Assembly: GCA_944388495.1 (NCBI GenBank)
Contig: CALXIZ010000053.1
Coordinates: forward strand, 1-32,075
DNA from: an uncultured Clostridia bacterium
GTDB taxonomy: Bacteria > Bacillota > Clostridia > Peptostreptococcales > Anaerovoracaceae
Reading direction: 5' to 3'
DNA length: 32,075 nt
The translations under genes were made by a program, and so were the position numbers. This document shows positions 7,211 to 15,215 of the stretch, piece after piece (the first letter of the stretch is position 1; each line of letters starts with the position of its first letter). The notes below the pieces were generated by a model that ran no database searches, was not told the DNA's origin, and saw only the letters and a program-made list of their open reading frames with translations.

Positions 7211-8950
7211 GTGAGAAGGATTTTACAGCATCTCGGCCGTTACAGGCGGGACAGTATTATCTGTATTCTGATGACTGCGTTTGAAGTGGTCATGGAAATA
7301 CTGCTTCCGTTTATCACGGCGCGGATTATCGATGACGGCCTTTCGGCCGCCAATATGCCGGTAGTATACCGTTACGGCATCATGATGATCGTCATGGCAT
7401 TCCTGAGTCTGCTGTTCGGTGCTTTAGCGGGAAAATTCGCCGCAAGCGCATCAGCCGGACTGTCCGCCAATCTGAGAGAGGCGATCTATGCGAACATTCA
7501 GACATTTTCTTTTTCCAATATCGATAAGTTCAGCGTACCCGGTCTGGTTACCCGTATGACGACGGATATCACGAACGTGCAGTACGCTTTTATGATGGTG
7601 ATACGTGTGGCGGTCCGCTCGCCGCTGATGTTCGTATTCAGCTACGCTATGTGTATCTACATAAACCCGAAAATGAGTCTGATGTTTCTCGTAGCCGTAG
7701 TCTTTCTGATCGCCGTCATGGCCGGGATCATGGTTTATACGATTAAGATCTTCAACCAGGTTTTCCGCAGATATGATGACCTGAATGCCAGCGTGCAGGA
7801 GAATATCTCCGCGATCCGCGTAGTCAAGGCATTCGTCAGAGAGGAATATGAGGACAGCAAGTTTGCAAAAGCGTCATCCAATCTCTTCCGTCTCTTTGTC
7901 AGGGCGGAGAGTAAGCTGGCGCTGATCAACCCGGCGATGATGATTGCAGTTTATTTCTGCATCATCTCTGTAGCATGGCTCGGCGCTCACTTCATCGTCG
8001 GCGGCAGTCTGAGCACGGGAGATCTGACGAGTCTGTTCAGCTATATCATGGGACTTCTGATGAGTCTGATGATGCTGTCGATGGTCGTCGTCATGATCAG
8101 TATGTCTATGGCCAGCATCCGCCGTATCAGAGAAGTACTGGATGAGACGCCGGATCTGAAAGATCCGGAGAATCCTGTCATGGAAGTGAAGGACGGCAGC
8201 ATCGATTTCAACGATGTATCTTTTTCTTATAAAAAAGACAGCGAAAAGTACGCTCTGGCCGATATCGATCTTCATATCCGCTCCGGAGAGACGATCGGCG
8301 TCATCGGAGGCACGGGCTCCGGCAAGAGCAGTCTCGTCAACCTCATCTGCCGTCTCTACGACGTCAGCAAAGGAAGTGTCTGCGTCGGCGGGCTGGACGT
8401 ACGGAAGTATGACACGGAGGTGCTGAGAGATCAGGTATCTGTCGTGCTGCAGAAGAATACACTGTTTTCCGGCACGATCATCGATAACCTTCGCTGGGGC
8501 AACCCGGACGCGACAGAGGAAGAATGCATCGAAGCCTGCAAAATGGCATGCGCCGATGAATTTATCGACCGTTTGCCTGACGGATATCATACGTGGATCG
8601 AACGGGGCGGAAATAACGTTTCCGGAGGCCAGAAACAGCGGCTGTGCATCGCGAGAGCTCTGCTGAAAAAACCGAAGATTCTGATCCTGGACGATTCAAC
8701 CTCTGCGGTGGATACCGCCACCGACGCGAAGATCAGAGAGGCTTTCGCCAGAGAGATTCCGGGAACGACGAAGATCATCATCGCGCAGAGAGTTTCCAGC
8801 GTGGAGCATGCCGACCGCATTCTCGTACTGGAAGACGGAAGGATCAGCGGATTCGACAGCAGCGAAAATCTGCTGAAAAATAACGAAATTTACCGTGAAA
8901 TTTATGAATCGCAGGTCAAAGGCGGCGGCGACTTCGACCAGCCTTCATAG
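7211..8950 (+). CDS. ABC exporter subunit with degenerate ATP site
   Basis: A 579-residue half-transporter: a six-helix export domain followed by an ATPase domain. Walker A (GGTGSGKSS) is at about residues 366-374 and the signature is VSGGQ. Walker B reads ILILDDSTS: the catalytic glutamate is replaced by Asp495. The switch-loop histidine is replaced by Gln526 (AQR in place of AHR). These two changes mark the non-hydrolysing site of heterodimeric exporters such as TM287/288 and BmrCD (family knowledge). The start is GTG 7211 with GAGGAGG at 7194-7200. The partner gene follows after 20 bases. Substrate unknown; multidrug or lipid-like compounds are usual for the family. Probably controlled by the divergent LysR protein. 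Confidence 0.9.
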   Translation: MRRILQHLGRYRRDSIICILMTAFEVVMEILLPFITARIIDDGLSAANMPVVYRYGIMMIVMAFLSLLFGALAGKFAASASAGLSANLREAIYANIQTFSFSNIDKFSVPGLVTRMTTDITNVQYAFMMVIRVAVRSPLMFVFSYAMCIYINPKMSLMFLVAVVFLIAVMAGIMVYTIKIFNQVFRRYDDLNASVQENISAIRVVKAFVREEYEDSKFAKASSNLFRLFVRAESKLALINPAMMIAVYFCIISVAWLGAHFIVGGSLSTGDLTSLFSYIMGLLMSLMMLSMVVVMISMSMASIRRIREVLDETPDLKDPENPVMEVKDGSIDFNDVSFSYKKDSEKYALADIDLHIRSGETIGVIGGTGSGKSSLVNLICRLYDVSKGSVCVGGLDVRKYDTEVLRDQVSVVLQKNTLFSGTIIDNLRWGNPDATEEECIEACKMACADEFIDRLPDGYHTWIERGGNNVSGGQKQRLCIARALLKKPKILILDDSTSAVDTATDAKIREAFAREIPGTTKIIIAQRVSSVEHADRILVLEDGRISGFDSSENLLKNNEIYREIYESQVKGGGDFDQPS

Positions 8951-8970
8951 AGAGGAGGGGACAGAGCAAT

Positions 8971-10854
8971 ATGAATCAGAAAATGAATAGGGCCGGATCG
9001 CTCGGCGTGCTCAGGCGTGTCATCCGGTATATGCTTCATCATTATAAATACCTTTTCATTCTGGTAGTCGTCTGTATTCTGATTTCAGCCATGGCTACCG
9101 TAATCGGAGCTACGTTCCCGCAGACTCTGGTGGATGACTACATAGAACCGATGCTGACGACCGGCGTCAACGATTTTGACGGTCTGTTCCGTCAGATCGT
9201 CCGTCTTGTCTGCATCATGGCGGTAGGCGTTGTAGCCGCCTATGCCTATACCCGTATCATGGTCAATGTGAGCCAGGGGACGATGCGCCGTCTGAGAGAT
9301 GACCTGTTTCACAGCATGGAATCTCTTCCGATCAAATATTTCGATACGCACGCGCACGGCGATATCATGTCGGTCTATACGAACGACGTGGATACGCTGC
9401 GCCAGCTGATGAGCCAGAGTATACCGCAGATCATCAATACGGCGATTACGATGGTCGCCACGTTTATCACGATGATCATTCTCAATCCGACGCTGACGAT
9501 CATTTCCGTCATCACGGCGGTTATCATGTTTACAGTCACCGCCAAGTTCTCGAAACTTTCGGGCAAATATTACGCCCGTCAGCAGCGCGATCTGGGTATC
9601 GTCGACGGTTTCATCGAAGAGATGATGGACGGACAGAAGGTCGTCAAGGTCTTCTGTCATGAGGAAGCGGCCAAGGCGGATTTTCATAAGGTAAATGACG
9701 CGCTCAGAGACAGTGCGGATAAGGCAAACCGTTATGCAAACCTGCTGATGCCTATCAACAACAATATCGGCTGGCTGAGTTACGCCTGCATCGCGATCCT
9801 GGGAGCCATTCTCGCGATCAATGGCATGGCCGGCGTCACGATCGGAACGCTGATCACTTTTGTAGGACTCAATAAGAGTTTCACACAGCCTGTTACGCAG
9901 GTCAGCCAGCAGGTAAACTTCGTCGTTACAGCGGCAGCCGGCGCACAGCGTGTATTCGATCTCATGGATCAGAAGCCGGAGACGGATGAAGGCACGGTCG
10001 ATCTCGTCAATGTGGAGGAAGGCGCTGACGGAAAACTGACGGAGACGGAAAAGCGCACGAACGTATGGGCGTGGAAATCGGCAGGTCCGGATGGAAAGGC
10101 CTCCTATACAAAGCTTGAGGGAAGCGTCGTCATGGAGGATGTGGATTTCGGCTATGACGAAAATAAGATCGTACTGCACGATATCAGTCTCTGGGCGAAG
10201 CCGGGCCAGAAGATCGCATTTGTCGGCGCCACCGGCGCCGGAAAGACGACGATCACAAATCTGATCAATCGTTTTTACGATATCACAGACGGCAGCATTC
10301 AGTATGACGGAATCGATATCAGTCAGATCAGAAAATCGGCTCTGCGTCATTCGATGGGAATCGTGCTGCAGGAGACGCATCTTTTCACCGGAACGGTGCT
10401 CGACAATATCCGTTACGGCAAGCTGGATGCGACAGATGAGGAATGTATGGAAGCGGCCCGTCTGGCCAATGCGGACGGCTTTATCAGAAGACTGCCGGAC
10501 GGTTATAATACGATGCTGACCGGCGACGGAGCAAATCTGAGTCAGGGACAGCGCCAGCTGCTGGCGATCGCCAGAGCCGCGGTAGCGGATCCTCCGGTTC
10601 TGATTCTGGATGAGGCGACTTCCTCTATCGACACCCGAACGGAAAAACTCGTTCAGGACGGCATGGATGCTCTGATGAAGGGCAGAACGACCTTCGTCAT
10701 CGCACACAGACTGTCTACAGTCCGCAATTCAGACTGCATCATGGTCATGGAACAGGGACGCATTATCGAGAGAGGAATGCACGACGAGCTCATCGAAAAG
10801 AAGGGTAAATATTATCAGCTCTATACGGGCAATTTCGAAGAAGAGCCTGCTTAA
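8971..10854 (+). CDS. ABC exporter subunit with canonical ATP site
   Basis: A 627-residue half-transporter that pairs with the preceding gene product. The export domain is followed by an unusually long linker (about residues 330-385, with an EGADGKL stretch) found in one branch of heterodimeric exporters, then the ATPase domain. Walker A is GATGAGKTT, the Q-loop VLQETHL, and Walker B ILDEATSS with catalytic Glu548; the switch is AHRLST with His579. The signature is LSQGQ in place of LSGGQ, a change often seen in the subunit that completes the degenerate site. GAGGAGGGG lies just upstream. The operon ends at the terminator 10908-10946. Confidence 0.92.
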   Translation: MNQKMNRAGSLGVLRRVIRYMLHHYKYLFILVVVCILISAMATVIGATFPQTLVDDYIEPMLTTGVNDFDGLFRQIVRLVCIMAVGVVAAYAYTRIMVNVSQGTMRRLRDDLFHSMESLPIKYFDTHAHGDIMSVYTNDVDTLRQLMSQSIPQIINTAITMVATFITMIILNPTLTIISVITAVIMFTVTAKFSKLSGKYYARQQRDLGIVDGFIEEMMDGQKVVKVFCHEEAAKADFHKVNDALRDSADKANRYANLLMPINNNIGWLSYACIAILGAILAINGMAGVTIGTLITFVGLNKSFTQPVTQVSQQVNFVVTAAAGAQRVFDLMDQKPETDEGTVDLVNVEEGADGKLTETEKRTNVWAWKSAGPDGKASYTKLEGSVVMEDVDFGYDENKIVLHDISLWAKPGQKIAFVGATGAGKTTITNLINRFYDITDGSIQYDGIDISQIRKSALRHSMGIVLQETHLFTGTVLDNIRYGKLDATDEECMEAARLANADGFIRRLPDGYNTMLTGDGANLSQGQRQLLAIARAAVADPPVLILDEATSSIDTRTEKLVQDGMDALMKGRTTFVIAHRLSTVRNSDCIMVMEQGRIIERGMHDELIEKKGKYYQLYTGNFEEEPA

Positions 10855-10907
10855 ATCCGGCCGGATCGGGATCTTCGTCTGAGATTTTTTTTCTGTGAAA
10901 GTCAGCG

Positions 10908-10946
10908 GCCCCGCGGAACGGAAATTTTCCGGTCCGCGGGGCTTTC
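10908..10946 (+). terminator. Terminator of the ABC operon
   Basis: GCCCCGCGGA (10908-10917) pairs with TCCGCGGGGC (10933-10942); the loop itself folds (CGGAAA/TTTCCG). A short T-run follows. Confidence 0.8.
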
Positions 10947-11036
10947 TGCGTTTTCCGGAGGCGTGCGGAAATTTCTCCTTCCGCGCGCCTTTCACCGGTA
11001 TTTTATGCGTCTATTTTATTTTATGCGTCTTTTATC

Positions 11037-11345
11037 TCATTCGTCTCTCGGGATAAAACACTGATGACACCGGTCCGCGCTGAAACCGCGGCAGGTGCGG
11101 CACATGCCGAAGTGCTCGCAGTCCATATTGCAGAAACCGGCGATATCGTCTACGACGGTGTCACGCTGTGTACAGACCATATAGGACGGTTCTCCGGGAG
11201 CATCGGGAAAGATCTCCTTCAGGTACTGACAGATAAAATATGTGATTTCTCCGGAAGGAAGCACGCTGTGAGTACCCCGAAACCAGATATCGCGGACAGA
11301 GAGATTTTCCGCTTCTGTATTTCTGTTGTTTGTCATTTCGCTCAT
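11037..11345 (-). CDS. Small eight-cysteine protein, paralogue of its upstream neighbour
   Basis: A 102-residue protein starting MSEMTNN; AAAGGA lies before ATG 11345. It shares with the protein at 11444-11740 a DIWF-x-G motif, TYFICQYL, and the C-terminal pattern CNMDC-x5-C-x2-C-x-GFSA-x-RC-x2-C. All eight cysteines are conserved between the two. No signal peptide or membrane segment is visible, so a cytoplasmic metal-binding role (zinc or iron-sulfur) is possible. I do not recognise the family. It follows its paralogue by 98 bases on the same strand, probably in one transcript. Confidence 0.75.
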   Translation of the reverse strand: MSEMTNNRNTEAENLSVRDIWFRGTHSVLPSGEITYFICQYLKEIFPDAPGEPSYMVCTQRDTVVDDIAGFCNMDCEHFGMCRTCRGFSADRCHQCFIPRDE

Positions 11346-11443
11346 GTTTCCGATTCCTTTCCGCCGGCGGCTGCCGGCAACTTCTGAAAGCGATCTGCTG
11401 TGCGGCGCGATGCGGTATGCTGTCCGGATTTTCTGAAGCTGTG

Positions 11444-11740
11444 CTACGGTCTCGGAACCTCGCATTCCTGACAGCGGACTGCGCTGAAGCCTGCACAGGT
11501 ATCGCATTTGCCGTACTCGCTGCAGTCCATATTACAGACGTCCGCCGGATTTTCCACGCGCATTTTCTTATGCTTGCAGTAGGTATAAAATTCTTTTGTC
11601 TGATCGTCGTAATGATTGTATTCCAGATACTGGCAGATAAAATAAGTATCCGCTCCGGAAGTCGTCTTGTCGGCTCTTCCCTGGAACCAGATGTCATTGC
11701 CGATATTCTTATCGGTATGGACGATTTTTACCTTACTCAT
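11444..11740 (-). CDS. Small eight-cysteine protein, first of a tandem pair
   Basis: A 98-residue protein starting MSKVKIVHTDKN, with AAGGAG upstream (spacing slightly long, 12 bases). Motifs in order: DIWFQG, TYFICQYL, YTYC, then CNMDC-x5-C-x2-C-x-GFSA-x-RC-x2-C at the C-terminus. The same order, and all eight cysteines, recur in the next gene, while the linkers differ in length and sequence. That constraint argues for a real gene family in which the cysteines matter, most likely as metal ligands. Function unknown. A candidate promoter lies at 11863-11891 on the minus strand. Confidence 0.8.
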   Translation of the reverse strand: MSKVKIVHTDKNIGNDIWFQGRADKTTSGADTYFICQYLEYNHYDDQTKEFYTYCKHKKMRVENPADVCNMDCSEYGKCDTCAGFSAVRCQECEVPRP

Positions 11741-11862
11741 CTTATTTACTCACTCCTTTATCCTGTTTCTGTTATCTGCTTTTCTGTTCCGTCTGCCGGC
11801 TCTGTGAAAAGACTGCCGCTGTGCCGTAAAAGTGATAAGCATACATATTAACGGATATCGTC

Positions 11863-11891
11863 ATTATAACTTGAATACGAAGGATTGAAAA
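11863..11891 (-). promoter_or_regulatory. Candidate promoter of the eight-cysteine gene pair
   Basis: Read on the minus strand: TTTTCA (11891-11886), 17 bases, TATAAT (11868-11863). The -10 box is perfect, the -35 box weak. Confidence 0.5.
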
Positions 11892-12098
11892 CACTTTTCG
11901 GGGAAATATACCCGGCGGCCGCACTTTGAGGAAAACGCCGCCGGTGTTTACGGAGCGGAACGTCCTTTTACATAAAATAAACAGAAATTTTACATGTCCT
12001 TTATCAATCATGTCGGTTTTCTCTGTATCATAGGACATGGAAAAAGATTTTCTTGTTTATTTTTTCTTTTTTCTTTTTTGCCGGCTTTTTTTCCGAAG
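11892..12098. other. Intergenic stretch before sigI
   Basis: No convincing gene is seen between 11741 and 12154. The stretch holds inverted repeats CCGGCGGC/GCCGCCGG (11912-11919, 11937-11944) and CATGTCCT/AGGACATG (11993-12000, 12032-12039), then a strongly T-rich tract (about 12045-12092) just before the candidate SigI promoter. Confidence 0.5.
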
Positions 12099-12130
12099 AC
12101 CCCGGTTTCAGAAAAAAGAAAACGTAATCT
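12099..12130 (+). promoter_or_regulatory. Candidate SigI-dependent promoter of sigI-rsgI
   Basis: ACCCC at 12099-12103 and CGTAATCT at 12123-12130 are 19 bases apart. Known SigI promoters have an ACCCC-like -35 box and a CG(T)A-type -10 box. The same boxes at the same spacing occur before the lipoprotein gene (13891-13922), supporting autoregulation and a shared regulon. Confidence 0.65.
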
Positions 12131-12154
12131 TCAGATACAGGAGGAGTCTGTTGA

Positions 12155-12880
12155 ATGGAAAAGGAGCATCAGATCATCCGGCAGGTTTATAAAGCGAAGG
12201 ATGATATGGAGGCGGCGGATCTTCTGATTGCCGAATATATGCCGTTTATCCGCTCGGAAACGGCCGGATTTCTGAAGCGGCCGCCGCAGGAGGGGCAGGA
12301 TGACGAACTGAGCATCGCCATGATCGCATTTCATGAAGCGATACAGAGTTATTCACGTGTGCGCGGATCTTTTATCAGATATGCGGCTGTGGTGATAAAA
12401 AGCCGGCTGATCGATTACCGGCGCAGAGAAAAAAGACATGAAAACGTGATTTCGATTCATGCGGCATCGGGGGATGACGACAGACCTCTGGAGGAGATGA
12501 TAACGGATCGCAGAGATCACGGGGAGGAGATCGCTGTCAGGGACGCTACGCGCAGGGAGATCGAGGAGCTTTCCGGGCAGATGAAAGAGTTCGGCGTTTC
12601 GCTGAGCGATGTGGCGCAGCACTGTCCCCGGCAGGAGCGCACGCTGGCAGCCTGCCGGAAGGCGCTGCAGTATGCCCGGGAAAACCGGGAGATTTTCGAC
12701 GATCTGCTGCGCACGAAGCGGCTTCCCGTTGCCCGTCTGTCGCAGGGAAGCGGCGTGGAGCGGAAGACGCTGGAACGCCACCGCAAATATATGATAGCCC
12801 TTCTGCTGATCTGTACGAACGGTTATGAGATGATCCGCGGGCATCTGAAGAGAATCGTGAAAGGAGGAGATGCGCTGTGA
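12155..12880 (+). CDS. sigI: RNA polymerase sigma factor SigI
   Basis: A 241-residue sigma-70-like factor. The N-terminal half carries a region-2-like block (AFHEAIQSYSRVRGSFIRYA, then SRLIDYRRREKRHENVISI) and the C-terminal half the SigI-specific domain with LSDVAQHCPRQERTLAACR and a final helix-turn-helix-like element. Length and layout match SigI of Bacillus and Clostridium, where it serves heat or polysaccharide sensing. AGGAGGAG at 12139-12146 supports the start. The stop overlaps the GTG start of rsgI by four bases (GTGA), so sigma and anti-sigma are translationally coupled. A candidate self-controlled promoter lies at 12099-12130. Confidence 0.92.
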   Translation: MEKEHQIIRQVYKAKDDMEAADLLIAEYMPFIRSETAGFLKRPPQEGQDDELSIAMIAFHEAIQSYSRVRGSFIRYAAVVIKSRLIDYRRREKRHENVISIHAASGDDDRPLEEMITDRRDHGEEIAVRDATRREIEELSGQMKEFGVSLSDVAQHCPRQERTLAACRKALQYARENREIFDDLLRTKRLPVARLSQGSGVERKTLERHRKYMIALLLICTNGYEMIRGHLKRIVKGGDAL

Positions 12881-13848
12881 AATATCTTGTCATGGAATGC
12901 CGTAAGAGCTACGCGATTCTCCTGGATGAAGAGGGACGTTTTCTGAGAGCCGCAAATCTGAGATATGAAGTGGGGCAGACCGTGGAAAATCCTGTGCTGC
13001 TGCGCGAAAAGAAAACGGAAAAGCGCCGTACGGCCCGCTGGATCAGCGGAATCACGGCGGCGGCAGCCTGTTTCCTTCTTTTTTTCGGTTTCGGATATTA
13101 TTACCCGAACTATATGGAAATTTATTCTTCTGTTTTTCTGACTATAAATCCTGAAATACAGATGGATCTGAACCGGCAGGGAGATGTGGTGGAACTGACC
13201 GGCATGAATGAAGACGGAGAACAACTTCTGAGAGGTTATGACGGGGACGGAAAGGATAAGGTGACGGTAGCCGATGAGCTGATCGACAGAGCTGTTGAGA
13301 TGGGATTTCTTTCTGAAGGCGGTCAGGTATCGTTTTCCATCGACGCACCGGATGAAGTGCTGTTTCAGGAGTACGGGACGGAGCTGAGAAAAGGCGTCGA
13401 AGAGCACCTTTCCGGACGTCTTTCAGTGGTGATAGAAATTACAGGAAGCGGCGGCAGTGTGCAGGATTCCCCGCCCGTTTCCTCTTCTTCACAGGCCGTT
13501 TCAGGCGATACGCAGGCCGGCGATTCGCGGTACGGAGATTCGCGGTACGGAGACAGCGGAAGCAGTGATTCACAGTACGGCGATTCCTCCTATGCATCTT
13601 CACCGGGAGAGAGTGCGGGTTCTTCCGGAGCCGGCGGAGATTCCGCCCGGGCAGCTGCGGTACAGCCTTCTGCGGGAGGCGGCGGTGCGGATAATGCCGA
13701 AAGCGGCTCTTACGGCGGCTCGGATTACGGAGACAGCGGATATGAGGCTTCGGACGGCGGCAGCGATTACGGAAGCGGTGATTCCGGAGACAGCGGCTAT
13801 GGAAGCGGCGCCTACGGAGACAGCGGATATGAGGATGATGATGACTGA
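12877..13848 (+). CDS. rsgI: Transmembrane anti-sigma factor RsgI with repetitive acidic tail
   Basis: A 323-residue protein. Residues 1-50 form the cytoplasmic RsgI N-terminal domain that holds SigI; one membrane segment spans about 54-75. The outer domain contains VFLTINPEIQMDL, with the Asn91-Pro92 pair at which RsgI proteins are reported to self-cleave. Residues from about 190 form a low-complexity tail rich in Gly, Ser, Asp and Tyr, with many YGDS motifs and a run of Asp at the end. No carbohydrate-binding domain is present, unlike clostridial RsgI proteins that sense cellulose. GGAGG at 12863-12867 supports GTG 12877. The tail resembles that of the lipoprotein at 14060-15148, so both may meet the same partner in the cell wall. 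Confidence 0.9.
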   Translation: MKYLVMECRKSYAILLDEEGRFLRAANLRYEVGQTVENPVLLREKKTEKRRTARWISGITAAAACFLLFFGFGYYYPNYMEIYSSVFLTINPEIQMDLNRQGDVVELTGMNEDGEQLLRGYDGDGKDKVTVADELIDRAVEMGFLSEGGQVSFSIDAPDEVLFQEYGTELRKGVEEHLSGRLSVVIEITGSGGSVQDSPPVSSSSQAVSGDTQAGDSRYGDSRYGDSGSSDSQYGDSSYASSPGESAGSSGAGGDSARAAAVQPSAGGGGADNAESGSYGGSDYGDSGYEASDGGSDYGSGDSGDSGYGSGAYGDSGYEDDDD

Positions 13849-13890
13849 GCGGAAAAATTTTTAAAATATTTTTCAACATTTTTCGCAGAT

Positions 13891-13922
13891 ACCCCGAAAC
13901 GGACAATGCCGCTGCGTAATCT
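13891..13922 (+). promoter_or_regulatory. Candidate SigI-dependent promoter of the lipoprotein-cotH pair
   Basis: ACCCC at 13891-13895 and CGTAATCT at 13915-13922, 19 bases apart, identical in boxes and spacing to the site before sigI. The spacer bases differ, so the match is not a simple duplication. The leader to ATG 14060 is about 130 bases. Confidence 0.65.
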
Positions 13923-14059
13923 ACCGACAGAAAAGGACAGAAAGGCGGAAGGCCGGAGAAAAAACGCGGGCGGATGAGACAGGCGGAAAAGAGCCCGGGA
14001 AACGGCCGGAGGCCGGTGCAGATGTATACCGCGGAAAGCGACAGGAAAGGAGTTTAAAA

Positions 14060-15148
14060 ATGAAGAAGATGAAAATGAGAAGGATGGCAGCGGCGGCCGT
14101 GATGATGGCGGCGGTTCTCTTTACCGGCTGCGGCGCATCACAGGGACAGAATGCCGCAGCGGGCGGCAGCGGAGGCATCGCGGATTCAGGTACTCTGATT
14201 CTGAGTGTCAATCCGGAGATCGGAATCGAATATGACGACGAAGGCCGTGTGCTCGCACTCGACGGAAGAAACAGCGACGGAGACCGGATTGTAGGTTCGT
14301 ATCCCGATTATATAGGAAAAGAATGTGATCTGGTGCTCAACGATCTGATCGGCGAAATCTATGAGGCCGGATATTTTTCAGATGATCTTGACGGGAACAG
14401 CAGAAATATCGTTCTGCAGCTCGTACCGGGTTCTGTTCTGCCGGAGGACGATTTTCTCACCCATATGAGTGAAAGCACTCAGAGTGCCGTGAAAAATCTG
14501 AATTTCTCATCCGGTATCGTGATGATCGACGATGATGACTATGATCCGAGATATGCGAAAAACGGAGGCTATTCTCCTTACATCACTCTGGAAAAAGCGA
14601 AGGAAATCGCGCTGACACAGGCTCATGTAAGCGAGTCGGATGCCGTTTTTGAAGAAAAGGAATTTGATTTCGACGACGGAGCGGCGATATTTGAGCTGGA
14701 ATTTTCAGCAGGCGGGAATCACTATGAATACGATATCGACGCACGCACCGGCAGAGTGATCAGCGCGGAGCATGAAGCGGAAAGAAGGGCGGCGGCCGGG
14801 GGAACTCAGAGCGCGGCTGCACCCGCTGTTCCTGTGTCAGCATCTTCCGCCGGAGGATATGCGGGAACTTACGGCGATACGGATTACGGCGCGGGAAGCG
14901 ACGGAGTGACGGATTACGGCAACACGGACTACGGCGCGGGAAGCGACGGAGTGACGGACTACGGCAACACGGACTACGGTGCGGGAAGCGACGGAGTGAC
15001 GGATTACGGATACACGGATTACGGCGCGGGAAGCAGCGGTACGACAGATTACGGCTATACAGATTATGGGAGCGGAGATACCGGGTATGGAAATACGAAT
15101 TACGGTGACACGAATTATGACGACGGCGGAAGCGACTATGACGACTGA
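14060..15148 (+). CDS. RsgI-like lipoprotein with PepSY domain and YG(D/A) repeat tail
   Basis: A 362-residue lipoprotein. The lipobox LFTGC places the lipid-bearing Cys at residue 24. Residues about 45-150 resemble the outer domain of RsgI, including LILSVNPEIGIEY with Asn51-Pro52, but there is no anti-sigma domain. Residues about 175-237 match a PepSY domain (YITLEKAKEIALTQA, then YEYDIDARTGRVISAE). From about residue 255 comes a low-complexity tail with four 15-residue repeats (TDYGAGSDGVTDYGN type) and further YG motifs. AAAGGAG at 14046-14052 supports the start. A SigI-type promoter lies upstream and cotH follows after 67 bases. It may be a sensor or wall-associated partner of the RsgI pathway; its function is not known. 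Confidence 0.85.
   Translation: MKKMKMRRMAAAAVMMAAVLFTGCGASQGQNAAAGGSGGIADSGTLILSVNPEIGIEYDDEGRVLALDGRNSDGDRIVGSYPDYIGKECDLVLNDLIGEIYEAGYFSDDLDGNSRNIVLQLVPGSVLPEDDFLTHMSESTQSAVKNLNFSSGIVMIDDDDYDPRYAKNGGYSPYITLEKAKEIALTQAHVSESDAVFEEKEFDFDDGAAIFELEFSAGGNHYEYDIDARTGRVISAEHEAERRAAAGGTQSAAAPAVPVSASSAGGYAGTYGDTDYGAGSDGVTDYGNTDYGAGSDGVTDYGNTDYGAGSDGVTDYGYTDYGAGSSGTTDYGYTDYGSGDTGYGNTNYGDTNYDDGGSDYDD
14879..15058 (+). repeat. Four tandem 45 bp coding repeats in the lipoprotein tail
   Basis: Units at 14879-14923, 14924-14968, 14969-15013 and 15014-15058, each encoding 15 residues of the TDYGAGSDG type; the first three are nearly identical at DNA level, the fourth diverged. The length is a multiple of three, so copy-number change keeps the frame. 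Confidence 0.9.
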
Positions 15149-15215
15149 CGGCCGGAAAAGGACCGGCGGTGAGAGTTCTTTGCCGGAATAACCGACGAAA
15201 AATGACGAAAAGACA

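Noticed and set aside
7093..7284. 63-codon frame overlapping the ABC gene start
   Set aside because: It overlaps the promoter and the start of the exporter gene, has no ribosome binding site and no recognisable motif.
9085..10707. Long 540-codon frame on the minus strand
   Set aside because: It is antisense to the ABC exporter gene and rich in Arg, His and Asp in a way typical of a shadow frame; no motif seen.
10998..11036. Direct repeat TTTTATGCGTCT, two copies
   Set aside because: Too short and isolated to be called an attachment site or mobile-element end; no integrase or transposase nearby.
11772..12038. 88-codon minus-strand frame before the eight-cysteine genes
   Set aside because: It covers the candidate promoter and inverted repeats, has no ribosome binding site and no motif.
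13439..13906. Arg/His-rich minus-strand frame
   Set aside because: Shadow of the repetitive rsgI tail; composition follows from the repeats on the other strand.
14879..15058. CRISPR-like periodic repeat
   Set aside because: The repeats are contiguous, in frame and encode a tandem peptide; there are no spacers or cas genes.
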